64,000 nucleotides of DNA from Faecalibacter rhinopitheci. Lineage in GTDB: Bacteria > Bacteroidota > Bacteroidia > Flavobacteriales > Weeksellaceae. Positions 55,706-64,000 of the stretch are shown here, piece by piece. The DNA lies in assembly GCF_015234135.1 (NCBI RefSeq), contig NZ_JADGIK010000003.1, forward strand, positions 270,305-334,304, given 5' to 3'. The position numbers and the translations under genes are program-made. Every line of letters begins with the position of its first letter. The first letter of the stretch is position 1. The notes beneath the pieces are model-generated. The model did not search any database and was not told the origin of the DNA. It saw nothing but the letters and a program-made list of their open reading frames with translations.

Positions 55706-56863
55706 ATGGTTTCTAAACTATTTCAAAAATTTTTTCATAGCCAAACTTCTGGTGGAATTACCTTAATTTTCTGTACAATTTTCTCGTTAGTCGTAGCAAA
55801 TTCTTTATTTTCTGATTCATATCAAAGCTTATGGCATCTAGATATGTTTGGGCATTCTTTTGCACATTGGATCAATGATGGATTAATGGCTATTTTCTTT
55901 TTCTTAATTGGATTAGAATTAAAACGAGAAATTTTTGTTGGTGAATTATCTAATATAAAAAAAGCAATTTTACCCATTTTTGCTGCATTGGGAGGAATGT
56001 TAATCCCGGCTGGGATATTTGCGATATTAAATTTTAATACCGATACTTTACATGGTTTTGGAATACCAATGGCAACGGATATTGCCTTTGCAGTAGCTAT
56101 TATTACGATGCTAGGAAGTAGGGTGCCATTATCTTTAAAAGTATTTTTAACTGCATTGGCTGTTATTGATGATTTAGGAGCAATTGTCGTAATTGCATTG
56201 TTCTATCCTAATCCAGAATTACCTTTAGATTTTACACAATTCGGAATTGCGATTGCAATATTATTAGGTCTTTTTGCTTTGAATAAGATGAAAGTAAAAT
56301 CTATTATTCCTTATATTATTGGAGGAATAGCAGTATGGTGGTTTATGTTACATTCAGGAATTCATGCAACAATTGCAGGGGTTTTAGTAGCATTTACAAT
56401 TCCTTTTGATAAAGATGATTCAAAATCATTATCGTATAAAACACAAGAAGCATTACATATCCCAGTTGCATTTCTAATTTTACCTTTATTCGCATTAGCT
56501 AATACTGCAATTACGATAGAAGGTGGTGGATTTTCTCATTTTAGTTTTCCATTGGCTGCCGGAATCTTTTTAGGATTAGTAATAGGAAAACCAGTAGGTA
56601 TTACATTTTTTACATGGATTGCAGTAAAACTTGGTTTATGTGAATTGCCAACGGCAGTAAACTTTAAACGCGTTTTTGGAGTTGGAATGCTTGGTGGAAT
56701 TGGTTTTACAATGTCGATATTTGTTTCGATGTTAGCCTTTAATGACCCTGATTATATCAACGAAGCAAAATTAATGATTTTGGTAGCTTCTGTAACTGCA
56801 GCTTTATTAGGGTTCTTTTATTTAAAAACTACATTAACAAAGCGTCAGGATTTCTCAGATTAA
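55706..56863 (+). CDS. nhaA: Na+/H+ antiporter NhaA
   Basis: An inner-membrane antiporter of 385 residues with about 12 helices. The two adjacent aspartates of the ion site are in LAVIDDLGAIVVIALFY near residue 153, and GIPMATDIAFAVAIITMLG near 118 holds the other conserved Asp. WINDGLMAIFFFLIGLELKRE near 52 is the family N-terminal signature. It helps export sodium and control pH. It is monocistronic, followed by a terminator. Confidence 0.96.
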   Translation: MVSKLFQKFFHSQTSGGITLIFCTIFSLVVANSLFSDSYQSLWHLDMFGHSFAHWINDGLMAIFFFLIGLELKREIFVGELSNIKKAILPIFAALGGMLIPAGIFAILNFNTDTLHGFGIPMATDIAFAVAIITMLGSRVPLSLKVFLTALAVIDDLGAIVVIALFYPNPELPLDFTQFGIAIAILLGLFALNKMKVKSIIPYIIGGIAVWWFMLHSGIHATIAGVLVAFTIPFDKDDSKSLSYKTQEALHIPVAFLILPLFALANTAITIEGGGFSHFSFPLAAGIFLGLVIGKPVGITFFTWIAVKLGLCELPTAVNFKRVFGVGMLGGIGFTMSIFVSMLAFNDPDYINEAKLMILVASVTAALLGFFYLKTTLTKRQDFSD

Positions 56864-56888
56864 TTTAATAAAAATAAATCCTATACTT

Positions 56889-56924
56889 AAGTCGATTTTT
56901 TCTTTGGAAGAAATCGACTTTTAT
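56889..56924 (+). terminator. Terminator after nhaA
   Basis: AAGTCGATTT (56889-56898) and AAATCGACTT (about 56911-56920) form a stem around a 12-base loop, followed by TTATTTT. Confidence 0.8.
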
Positions 56925-56962
56925 TTTATACCTGCGTATCTTCGTATAAATATTTTGAACAA

Positions 56963-58183
56963 ATGAGAACGTATCAAGAAACTATTGATTGGTTATTTTC
57001 TAATTTACCAATGTTTCAGCGTATAGGCGCATCTGCAATGAAGGCAGATTTAACGAATATTACTGAGTTATGTGAATATCTTGGAAATCCTCAAACTAAA
57101 TTTAAAACAATTCATATCGCCGGAACAAATGGTAAAGGAAGTACATCTCATATGTTAGCTTCTATTCTACACGAAGCTGGTTATAAAGTTGGGTTAACAA
57201 CTTCACCTCATTTAAAAGATTTTAGAGAACGTATTCGTATTAACGGAGCGATGTGTGAAGAAGAATTTGTAGTAAAATTTGTTCACCAACACGAAGAAAA
57301 GATCATTGCACAAGGTGCTTCCTTCTTCGAGATTGCAATTGCGATGGCTTTTGAATATTTTGCCCAACAACAAGTAGATATTGCAGTAATAGAAACTGGA
57401 TTAGGAGGTCGATTAGATTCAACGAATATCATTTTACCTGAACTTTCAATTATTACTAATATAGCTTTAGAACACACACAATTTTTAGGAGATACGTTAG
57501 AGAAAATTGCTTTTGAAAAAGGAGGCATTATTAAGCCAAATACACCTATAGTCATTGGAGAAACGACTCAAGAAACAAAAAAGGTTTTTGCTGATTTAGC
57601 TTTAGAAAGAAATTCGGAAATTATTTTTGCAGAAGAAAAATTTTATCAGGATTTACCTTCAGATCTTATTGGTTCTTATCAAGTAAAAAATAGACGAACA
57701 GTTTTAACTGCAATTGAACAGCTTCAAAATCAACACTGGACAATTAGTGAAGAAAATATATCTAATGGACTTTTAAATGTTGTAAAAAATACAAATCTAA
57801 GAGGACGTTGGGATGTTTTAGGTCAGCATCCATTAATTGTAGCTGATACAGCGCATAATCCCCATGGTTTATTAGAAATCGCTAAGCAAATTAATGAGCA
57901 ACCGTACAAAAATTTGCATTTAGTTTTAGGATTTGTAAATGACAAAGATGTGAAAGAAAGTCTTTCATTTTTTCCGAAAATGGCTACTTATTATTTTTGT
58001 GAACCTAATGTTCCGCGCAAATTACCAATAGATGAATTAAGAAATATGGTTCCGAAAGAGTTAAAAGATATTCATTATTTTGATTCGGTAGATAAAGCCT
58101 TAAAAGCAGCTAAAGAAGCCGCTACTGAAAATGATTTTATTTATATAGGCGGATCAACCTTTGTTGTTGCTGAAGTTATATAA
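56963..58183 (+). CDS. folC: Bifunctional dihydrofolate/folylpolyglutamate synthase
   Basis: FolC adds glutamate to dihydropteroate and to folates. The 406-residue Mur-ligase-type protein has the P-loop HIAGTNGKGSTSHMLASIL near residue 51, TTSPHLKDFRERIRING near 79 and VIETGLGGRLDSTNII near 140 (Mg2+ and substrate region), and the C-terminal domain with DTAHNPHGL. folE, which makes the folate precursor, is elsewhere in the window. Nothing in its flanks points to an operon. Confidence 0.95.
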   Translation: MRTYQETIDWLFSNLPMFQRIGASAMKADLTNITELCEYLGNPQTKFKTIHIAGTNGKGSTSHMLASILHEAGYKVGLTTSPHLKDFRERIRINGAMCEEEFVVKFVHQHEEKIIAQGASFFEIAIAMAFEYFAQQQVDIAVIETGLGGRLDSTNIILPELSIITNIALEHTQFLGDTLEKIAFEKGGIIKPNTPIVIGETTQETKKVFADLALERNSEIIFAEEKFYQDLPSDLIGSYQVKNRRTVLTAIEQLQNQHWTISEENISNGLLNVVKNTNLRGRWDVLGQHPLIVADTAHNPHGLLEIAKQINEQPYKNLHLVLGFVNDKDVKESLSFFPKMATYYFCEPNVPRKLPIDELRNMVPKELKDIHYFDSVDKALKAAKEAATENDFIYIGGSTFVVAEVI

Positions 58184-58374
58184 ATTTAACGGCTATTCTT
58201 TATTTCGATAGTTTACTTAAAACTTCGTTAAAACAATAGGTAAATATCACAGTAATTATTTAATCTGTTTATTATTATTGTAATATCTATGTTTCTTAGA
58301 GATAAAACGAAATAAATATTTATAATACATTTAATTATGTACTAATTACATTTTTAAAATTTATCAATACATAG

Positions 58375-58402
58375 TTGTATTTAATAAATTAACTTAACTT
58401 TG
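58375..58402 (+). promoter_or_regulatory. Promoter of the 58428 secreted-protein operon
   Basis: TTG (58375-58377), 17 bases, TAACTTTG (58395-58402). The start codon is 26 bases downstream. Confidence 0.65.
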
Positions 58403-58427
58403 TGATGGTTTAATTAATTAAAAATTT

Positions 58428-59180
58428 ATGAAAAAGTATTTACTAGGGATAGCATTTGCTATGTCAAGTGTGAGTTTATTTGCTCAGGTAGGAATAGGAA
58501 CTGCTGAGCCTAAAGCTACATTAGATATTATTGGAAAAGGTGATGATAACAATGTTATTGATGGGGTTATTGCGCCTCGTATTACTGGAAATCAATTAAG
58601 AGCAAAAAATGACTTATATACAACTGCTCAAAATGGTGCAATTGTATATGTTACTGAAGCGGATTCTGCTCCTGCTGGAAAAACTGTTAAAGTTACTTCT
58701 CCAGGATATTTTTATTATTCTCACCCAGAAGGAGATAATATTGAAGGAATTTGGGAACGTATGGATTCATCGTCTAAATTCTTTTATATGCCCTCTGTAG
58801 CATTGCCAACTACTGCAGTGGACCCTCGTTTAATTGCTGGTGATGTTTTAAACGATACGAGTTTTTCATTAAATACAGCTAATAATATTTATAAAGTTGA
58901 TTTATATAATATTTTCAAAAAACAATTTGAAAAACCTGTAGCTTCTTCAGCTTTAACAGATACAGAAATTGCAGATTTAGACTGTACAGCAAATCCAACA
59001 AAAGGGTTATGTGGTTTTGTATTATCAAAGGATAAATACGAGTACTATGTAACATTTATTGACCAAACTTTATTTTCTGATGTAATTGTTACGACTAACG
59101 GTGAGCTTTTTTATAAAGTAGATCCAACAAAAGTTATTCGTACAGGATCTTTTATGAACGTTGTATTAAAAGTTAAATAA
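58428..59180 (+). CDS. Secreted hypothetical protein
   Basis: A 250-residue protein with a Sec signal ending SLFAQ. The mature N terminus has VGIGTAEPKATLDIIGKGDD, a pattern common at the start of flavobacterial surface proteins, followed by a beta-rich region with GVIAPRITGNQLRAKND. Similar N termini occur in proteins resembling phage tail fibres or adhesins. I cannot assign a function. A T9SS sorting domain is absent. A 1346-residue secreted protein gene follows 52 bases later and is probably co-transcribed. Confidence 0.7.
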   Translation: MKKYLLGIAFAMSSVSLFAQVGIGTAEPKATLDIIGKGDDNNVIDGVIAPRITGNQLRAKNDLYTTAQNGAIVYVTEADSAPAGKTVKVTSPGYFYYSHPEGDNIEGIWERMDSSSKFFYMPSVALPTTAVDPRLIAGDVLNDTSFSLNTANNIYKVDLYNIFKKQFEKPVASSALTDTEIADLDCTANPTKGLCGFVLSKDKYEYYVTFIDQTLFSDVIVTTNGELFYKVDPTKVIRTGSFMNVVLKVK

Positions 59181-59232
59181 TCGTTTATCCGTAGTATAAA
59201 CGAAAAGATTGTTTAATTTAAATTAATACAAA

Positions 59233-62200
59233 ATGAAAATAAATAAATTAATATATACATGGCTTTTGCTTTTTGGATTTTTTCAGATAGCTTCAGCACA
59301 GGTGGTATTTAAAGAAGATTTTGGAAAATCGAAAACACGATTACCTTCAGTCTTTGTACCTCAAGTGGGTAAAGATGCAACATTAATTGCTACACAATTT
59401 TCGCATGGATCTAAATTTTATAAGTTAGCGGAAATAGCTCCTAATTATTCTGGAGAAAATGAGAAAATAAACGTTATAGATAATGGATATTATGCGGTAA
59501 TTTCTCCAAAATATATCTATTCGAATTTGCCTGCAGATAAACCTAGTTGGGCAACATGGTGGAAAGATGTTCCAAATTATACAGATTCATCTGATGATGG
59601 TGCTGTATTAGTTGTAAATGGAGGTAAAATTTTAAACCAATTTTATAGACGTGCAGTTTCTTTAGAAGCAGGAAAAACTTATAGAGTAAATGCTTATGTA
59701 TATGCGAATGGTCAAAACAATGTAAAGATAAAATTTGAAGCTCAAAACATTTCTACTGAACAGGTATTAGGTAACTCAGAAGGTATTAGTACTACTGAAA
59801 AAGATAAATGGATTGAAATTTCATGGGTTTTTAAAATTCCTAATAATATAAATTGTTCAGATATAGCTATCTCGTTGAGAAATGACATAGAATCGGATGG
59901 AGGAAATGATTTCTACGTAGATGATATTACTTTAGAAAAAATAGAAGATCAAAATATTGCTCCAATTGAATGTTCAAATTCAACTATCGATGAAGTAATT
60001 AAGGCGAATGATAATGTTATTAATTATAATACGAAATCGTCATCTATAATTTCTGATGATTCTATTGAAGGAATTGTTGGAGGTATCAAATTAAAAGGTG
60101 ATAATCGTAATGCAACAATTTCTCAAGTAGGTAATTGGCCATTAGGGTATACTATTGATACTGAAACGGGAGAATTAAAAATTGCTGAAGGATCTGGAAG
60201 AATTACTGGACCTTTGCAATATAGATTATGTAATCTATTAGGAGTATGTAGTATAGCAAATATTACTTTTACAAATGGGTCAATATCTACTGCTACAAGT
60301 CCAATATTCAATCTGCAATCAGAAATATTAGAAACATGTTTTACAGGTAATTCTAATAATAAGAAAGTAAGATATACTTTAAAAAATGTTTCGAACGGAC
60401 CAATAGAAATTATTGGTGAAAGTAGAATTTCTACTGCTGGAAAGAAATTAAAATTCAACGGAAGTAATATCGATGTAAATTCTTTAACGGTTATTTCTGG
60501 AAATTTAGAATTGACAGGAACCATTGGTTACGCAAAAGCTAAAACATTTGCGAAGGATGAAGTGGTTGTTTTTGAAATGAACTATACTTATTCAAATTTA
60601 TCAGACGAAATTGTAGGTGGTTTAGAATTAAGATACGGTAATGCTTCTGCATCTGGTCCTATGAATAATCCTGATGTCACATTGAACGTTTCGAATAATA
60701 TTTCAAGAATTCCAGAGAAACCAAATAATATTACCAGAGTTTTAAATGAAACGGGAGCTTTTACTATTTATCAAGCGTCAGGATTAAGAGATGCAGCTGT
60801 TAACTTTAAGTTTTATGATGCTGCTGGTATAGAAATTCCATATAATACCCCTATTAATATGAATTTTACGGGTGAATTGGAATATTCATATTCAAGATTA
60901 TCTGCATCAGGATGTGAGAGTGAAAAAGGTTTTATTACACTTTCTAAAACTGCCATTGAATTACCTAAGCCTGGTGAAATTTCTTTAGCTTCAGATTCGA
61001 CTTTAGAGGAACTGAATATTTGTCCTACAAATGACATCATTGATGAAAATGGTCAGATTGTTGGAGAAAATCCGATTAAGATTTTCAATAAACAAGATGC
61101 GCAAGGTACTTATGTTACAACAAACGGAGCACGTTATGGTGTAAAGTATTCTTGGGAAGTAAGCTACGATGATGGAATTACTTGGAATGAATTCTCTGAC
61201 TCTGACGGTAATCAAGAAGGAGAAACTTCAAATGGTCGTAAAGAAATTATATTACAAAATGTAAAAAGTAAAGTTTGGATTAGAAGAAAAGCGCAGGAGC
61301 GACCAGAAGGTACTCGTCCTAATCGTTATTCGTATTCAAACATTCTGAAATTAAATGTTCAAAAAAATAACATTGAAATCACTGGAGGTAATTTCCATTC
61401 TCAACCATTATATTTCTTGAATGCTGATGAAGGTCGATTAAACCAAGAATTAAACAAATATAAGATTCCTGTAATTACATCTGATGTTAATAGTACTGTT
61501 GAGGTAATTGATCAAAATGGACGATCTTATAATGTTGGTGATTATTTTCAATATACAGCAGAAGGAACTTATACATTTACAGTAAAAGTGACAACTGTTG
61601 CTGCTGATGGTGTTACAGCCGGATGTGTTTCTTATGCGTCGTTAACATTAACGGTATATGATTTAAATAAATGTAAAGTTGTTACAGAAAAAGTAATTGC
61701 AACTGCAGCTCCTTCAGGAAGTGGATGGGGAACAACATTAGCTGGTCTAGTGGCTAATAAAGAGAATGCTTACGATAACGATTTATCAACGCACTCTACA
61801 ATTTCTGTAATGGTAGGTTTATTAGGTTTAGGTACAACTTGGCAAAATATATATTTTGATGAAGTAGTAGAAGCTGGTACACCATTACATGTAAAATTAG
61901 GACAAGAATATAGTGGTGCTCAAGTTGGTGGAGGTCTAACAATAGTTGCATTAGATGCTAATGATAAAGCAATTGGACCTATCAAATCAGTAGGTGAAGG
62001 TGCATTATTAGATTTATTAACAGGTGATAATGTATTCGAATATGTATTTGTTCCTGCTGATGGTAACGGAGTAGCTAAACCTTACAAAGGGGTGCGTGTT
62101 ATTTTAGGATCATTATTGGCGATTGGTAATAATGCAGTTCTTTATGGAGCTTATTACGAAAAAGACCGTGTGATTCAAGATGGAGAACCTACTGCTGTAC

Positions 62201-63273
62201 AACCAATATATATTAGTGGTGCTAAAATTCCGGTTTCTAACACACAACCAAATAAACTAAAATACATTATTCCTACATCTCCGGAGGATATTGTTGTGGT
62301 TAAACCAGAAAATATAGAAGTTGATGCAGGAAATAATATTATTTCGAGAAAATTAAAATTAAACGATTACGTAAGTGATATTTCATGGGGTAATCAAGAT
62401 ATAGGTTTAGGAGTTGCAACTTCATTAGCATCTGTTGTCTATCCGTATTTAGCAGTAGACGACGATCCATATACTTATGCAATCTTTAATAAAACGGTAG
62501 GAGCATTAAATGCACAAACATTAGATGTTCGTTTAAGAAGAGAAGCAAGACCTGGAGATGAGTTAGAAGTCATCATGACAAATGAAGGAACTAACGTATT
62601 ATCGTTAGATTTGGGAGCTGATTTTACAGTACAACGTTATTTAGATGACCAAAAAGTAGGTCCTGAAGTAGCAAGTAATGAATTCAAAGTTTTAAATTTA
62701 AATTTATTATTATTCAAAACTCCAGTACCTCGATTCAGAATTGGTGGAATTAATCAACCATTCAATAGAGTTGTTTTCAAATACACAAGTATTGTTCAAG
62801 CCAACTTAGGGAATCAAATTTACTTACATGATGTATCAGTAGTTCCTCAATCAATTTTTGATGGAGTTAATGTTACAGATACTTTAGAAATTTGTGCTGC
62901 TGATTTTATAAAAATTCAAAAACCAAGTGCTTGTACAGAATATAAAGTAAGTTTTGCTTTAGGAAAAGTGGTGCAAACAACAATTTTAAATTCTGATGGA
63001 ACATCTACTGTCGTAGATAGCTATGATGAGTTAGAAGATGAAATTTTACCAGAAAGTTTATTAACTAGAATTTTCGAGAGTGATTCTGAAGCTCATTATG
63101 AAATTAACCGTATTTACGATTTACAACCAGATCAAATTTTATTGATGAAAGTTCAAACCATTCAAAATGGTCAAGAATTCGGAGGTCCACAATACATCCG
63201 AGTTAATCTTAAAAACTGTTTAGATGGATTTGTAAACCCAACAATTAATTTAGATCAAGCTGAAAAGAAATAA
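59233..63273 (+). CDS. Large secreted multidomain surface protein
   Basis: A 1346-residue protein with a Sec signal ending IASAQ. Residues about 20-240 look like a carbohydrate-binding or jelly-roll domain (AVSLEAGKTYRVNAYVYANG, NDFYVDDITLEKI). Residues 250-800 are Ig- or adhesin-like beta domains. Two related domains follow at about 810-990 (CKVVTEKVIATAA, NAYDNDLSTHSTIS) and 1030-1245 (YLAVDDDPYTYAIFNKTVG, EARPGDELEV), suggesting internal duplication. No T9SS sorting domain is present at the C terminus (ends NPTINLDQAEKK). Probably a surface or adhesion protein, but this is inferred only from its architecture. Confidence 0.75.
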   Translation: MKINKLIYTWLLLFGFFQIASAQVVFKEDFGKSKTRLPSVFVPQVGKDATLIATQFSHGSKFYKLAEIAPNYSGENEKINVIDNGYYAVISPKYIYSNLPADKPSWATWWKDVPNYTDSSDDGAVLVVNGGKILNQFYRRAVSLEAGKTYRVNAYVYANGQNNVKIKFEAQNISTEQVLGNSEGISTTEKDKWIEISWVFKIPNNINCSDIAISLRNDIESDGGNDFYVDDITLEKIEDQNIAPIECSNSTIDEVIKANDNVINYNTKSSSIISDDSIEGIVGGIKLKGDNRNATISQVGNWPLGYTIDTETGELKIAEGSGRITGPLQYRLCNLLGVCSIANITFTNGSISTATSPIFNLQSEILETCFTGNSNNKKVRYTLKNVSNGPIEIIGESRISTAGKKLKFNGSNIDVNSLTVISGNLELTGTIGYAKAKTFAKDEVVVFEMNYTYSNLSDEIVGGLELRYGNASASGPMNNPDVTLNVSNNISRIPEKPNNITRVLNETGAFTIYQASGLRDAAVNFKFYDAAGIEIPYNTPINMNFTGELEYSYSRLSASGCESEKGFITLSKTAIELPKPGEISLASDSTLEELNICPTNDIIDENGQIVGENPIKIFNKQDAQGTYVTTNGARYGVKYSWEVSYDDGITWNEFSDSDGNQEGETSNGRKEIILQNVKSKVWIRRKAQERPEGTRPNRYSYSNILKLNVQKNNIEITGGNFHSQPLYFLNADEGRLNQELNKYKIPVITSDVNSTVEVIDQNGRSYNVGDYFQYTAEGTYTFTVKVTTVAADGVTAGCVSYASLTLTVYDLNKCKVVTEKVIATAAPSGSGWGTTLAGLVANKENAYDNDLSTHSTISVMVGLLGLGTTWQNIYFDEVVEAGTPLHVKLGQEYSGAQVGGGLTIVALDANDKAIGPIKSVGEGALLDLLTGDNVFEYVFVPADGNGVAKPYKGVRVILGSLLAIGNNAVLYGAYYEKDRVIQDGEPTAVQPIYISGAKIPVSNTQPNKLKYIIPTSPEDIVVVKPENIEVDAGNNIISRKLKLNDYVSDISWGNQDIGLGVATSLASVVYPYLAVDDDPYTYAIFNKTVGALNAQTLDVRLRREARPGDELEVIMTNEGTNVLSLDLGADFTVQRYLDDQKVGPEVASNEFKVLNLNLLLFKTPVPRFRIGGINQPFNRVVFKYTSIVQANLGNQIYLHDVSVVPQSIFDGVNVTDTLEICAADFIKIQKPSACTEYKVSFALGKVVQTTILNSDGTSTVVDSYDELEDEILPESLLTRIFESDSEAHYEINRIYDLQPDQILLMKVQTIQNGQEFGGPQYIRVNLKNCLDGFVNPTINLDQAEKK

Positions 63274-63291
63274 CTTTGAGCATTCGATATG

Positions 63292-63319
63292 AAGGAGAGC
63301 ATTAGCTCTCCTTTTTTTA
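63292..63319 (+). terminator. Terminator after the large secreted protein gene
   Basis: AAGGAGAGC-ATTA-GCTCTCCTT followed by TTTTT. Confidence 0.93.
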
Positions 63320-63386
63320 TTTGTATTCATGATGAGGTTTAAAACTTCATACGTTGTATGAAGTTGTCTGGAATCATTATTCAAAG

Positions 63387-63428
63387 TATTACAAAAGGTC
63401 TGCTCATATGAGCAGACCTTTTGTAATA
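63387..63428. terminator. 42-bp perfect palindrome, probably a bidirectional terminator
   Basis: The sequence from 63387 to 63428 is perfectly self-complementary, centred on CATATG (63405-63410). The core AAAAGGTCTGCTC / GAGCAGACCTTTT has the A and T tracts of a two-way terminator, but it is longer than the others and follows a complete terminator 70 bases upstream. Confidence 0.7.
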
Positions 63429-63687
63429 ATCAGAGCATATTAATCCGGAATTATTTCAAGTAATTTGATTCTTTATATATAATAATAGTCATCTTTCTAT
63501 TAATATATATCTTGTAACGAACATTTCGATGAATATATCTTTACTATATATAATAAAAATTTCCCATTTCAAGCCTAAAAGAACCGCCCATATTTCCTAA
63601 AACTATTACGTCAAGAATTATTTCAAAAAATATTTCACCGAAGTTCAGTGAGTTAGGGGTGAAAGTGAAAATAATTCCCAAAACCAT
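63429..63687. other. Non-coding stretch before the promoter pair
   Basis: A/T-rich, no plausible gene on either strand. One inverted repeat, TTTCACC (63633-63639) with GGTGAAA (63658-63664), lies just upstream of the promoters. Confidence 0.45.
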
Positions 63688-63719
63688 TTGGAAAAACGAA
63701 TTATGTTGCCCTATATTTG
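63687..63719 (+). promoter_or_regulatory. Promoter P1 at the right edge
   Basis: TTTG (63687-63690), 21 bases, TATATTTG (63712-63719), followed by CACTC. An inverted repeat CAATAC (63726-63731) / GTATTG (63744-63749) lies in the first transcribed bases. Confidence 0.6.
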
Positions 63720-63813
63720 CACTCTCAATACGAAAGACGAGTAGTATTGTAAATTGAAAAAATAGTGAAGTAATAGCGATTTAAACGGGAGTAAAAACTT
63801 TTTAAGATTTTAT

Positions 63814-63844
63814 TTTGTAGTTTAAAAATAAGCAATTACCTTTG
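63814..63844 (+). promoter_or_regulatory. Promoter P2 at the right edge
   Basis: TTTG (63814-63817), 19 bases, TACCTTTG (63837-63844), then CAACCG. This is the best Bacteroidota promoter match in the window. The transcript would begin with a hairpin GCAAACA / TGTTTGC (63850-63856, 63865-63871). Confidence 0.75.
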
Positions 63845-64000
63845 CAACCGCAAACAACGAAAGCTGTTTGCATATTAATGAGAAGTTCATTTGAAATTAT
63901 AATATAAGACGAAAGAAATAAAAGCCGAATACAAATTAGGTCAATCCTTAAATAATAGAGCTAAAGGAAATTCGAAGTTGTAAAACATAGAAGCTAACGC
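63845..64000 (+). other. Untranslated leader running off the right edge
   Basis: No start of a coding frame is seen in these 156 bases. Two tandem strong promoters and a structured leader would fit an rRNA operon or another highly expressed locus just outside the window, but no rRNA or tRNA sequence is visible, so this is a guess. Confidence 0.35.

Noticed and set aside
63845..64000. Start of a 16S rRNA gene
   Set aside because: No conserved 16S 5' sequence is present before the window ends, so only a leader and promoters are called.

Overview
The window is an AT-rich chromosomal segment of a Bacteroidota bacterium of class Flavobacteriia. The family Weeksellaceae, in or near Empedobacter, Chryseobacterium and Elizabethkingia, is the best guess, but it rests on gene content and general resemblance. 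Evidence for the class is direct: gliding genes gldB and gldC, a SusC/SusD pair, a type IX secretion (T9SS) C-terminal sorting domain, short NusA, an atp operon without beta and epsilon genes, and promoters of the Bacteroidota form TTTG-N19-21-TAnnTTTG. Most of the window is ordinary housekeeping sequence with short operons separated by clear hairpin terminators.

Layout. 1-5.6 kb: VanZ-like tail, nadE, gldBC, a TolC-type outer membrane protein, tsaB and a DUF423 protein. 5.7-10.9 kb: YceI lipoprotein, an orphan ABC ATPase, the mscS-pdxJ-hydrolase operon and DUF456. 11-16 kb: rimP-nusA-infB. 16-21.5 kb: gamma-glutamyltransferase, an extradiol dioxygenase and the metNIQ methionine importer with a structured leader. 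21.9-25.9 kb: a secreted T9SS cargo, GNAT, pirin and a small lipoprotein. 25.9-29.6 kb: hutU and hutH for histidine breakdown. 29.8-32 kb: folE and cysS. 32-39.8 kb: SusC, SusD, a putative porin and an esterase. 39.9-41.1 kb: an IS110-family element. 41.3-44.1 kb: DUF2891, a small membrane-anchored protein and a phosphate-selective-type porin. 44.5-51.3 kb: dusB, then atpZ, a small membrane protein and atpBEFHAG. 51.5-54 kb: a DJ-1/PfpI protein divergent from an HxlR regulator, then glyA. 54.1-58.2 kb: a heptamer tandem array, anmK, nhaA and folC. 58.4-63.3 kb: two secreted proteins. 63.3-64 kb: terminators, then a strong tandem promoter region reading off the right edge.

The most interesting item is the IS110-family element at about 39.94-41.12 kb. 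Its 5' non-coding region can be read as a bridge RNA with two hairpins. The first contains short segments matching the left and right flanks of the insertion site. The second contains segments matching the two ends of the element. All four lie in the order and strand sense known for the IS621 bridge RNA. The element sits inside a dispersed palindromic intergenic repeat, and its right target guide can pair, with G-U wobbles, with two sequence variants of that repeat elsewhere in the window. The recombinase gene carries a one-base frameshift in an A run, so this copy is probably non-autonomous unless the shift is a sequencing error.

Other points worth a look are several families of dispersed palindromic repeats, 19 perfect copies of a heptamer upstream of glyA, an 18-bp perfect palindrome between the HxlR and DJ-1 genes, two hairpins without T tracts inside the atp operon, and the metN leader.
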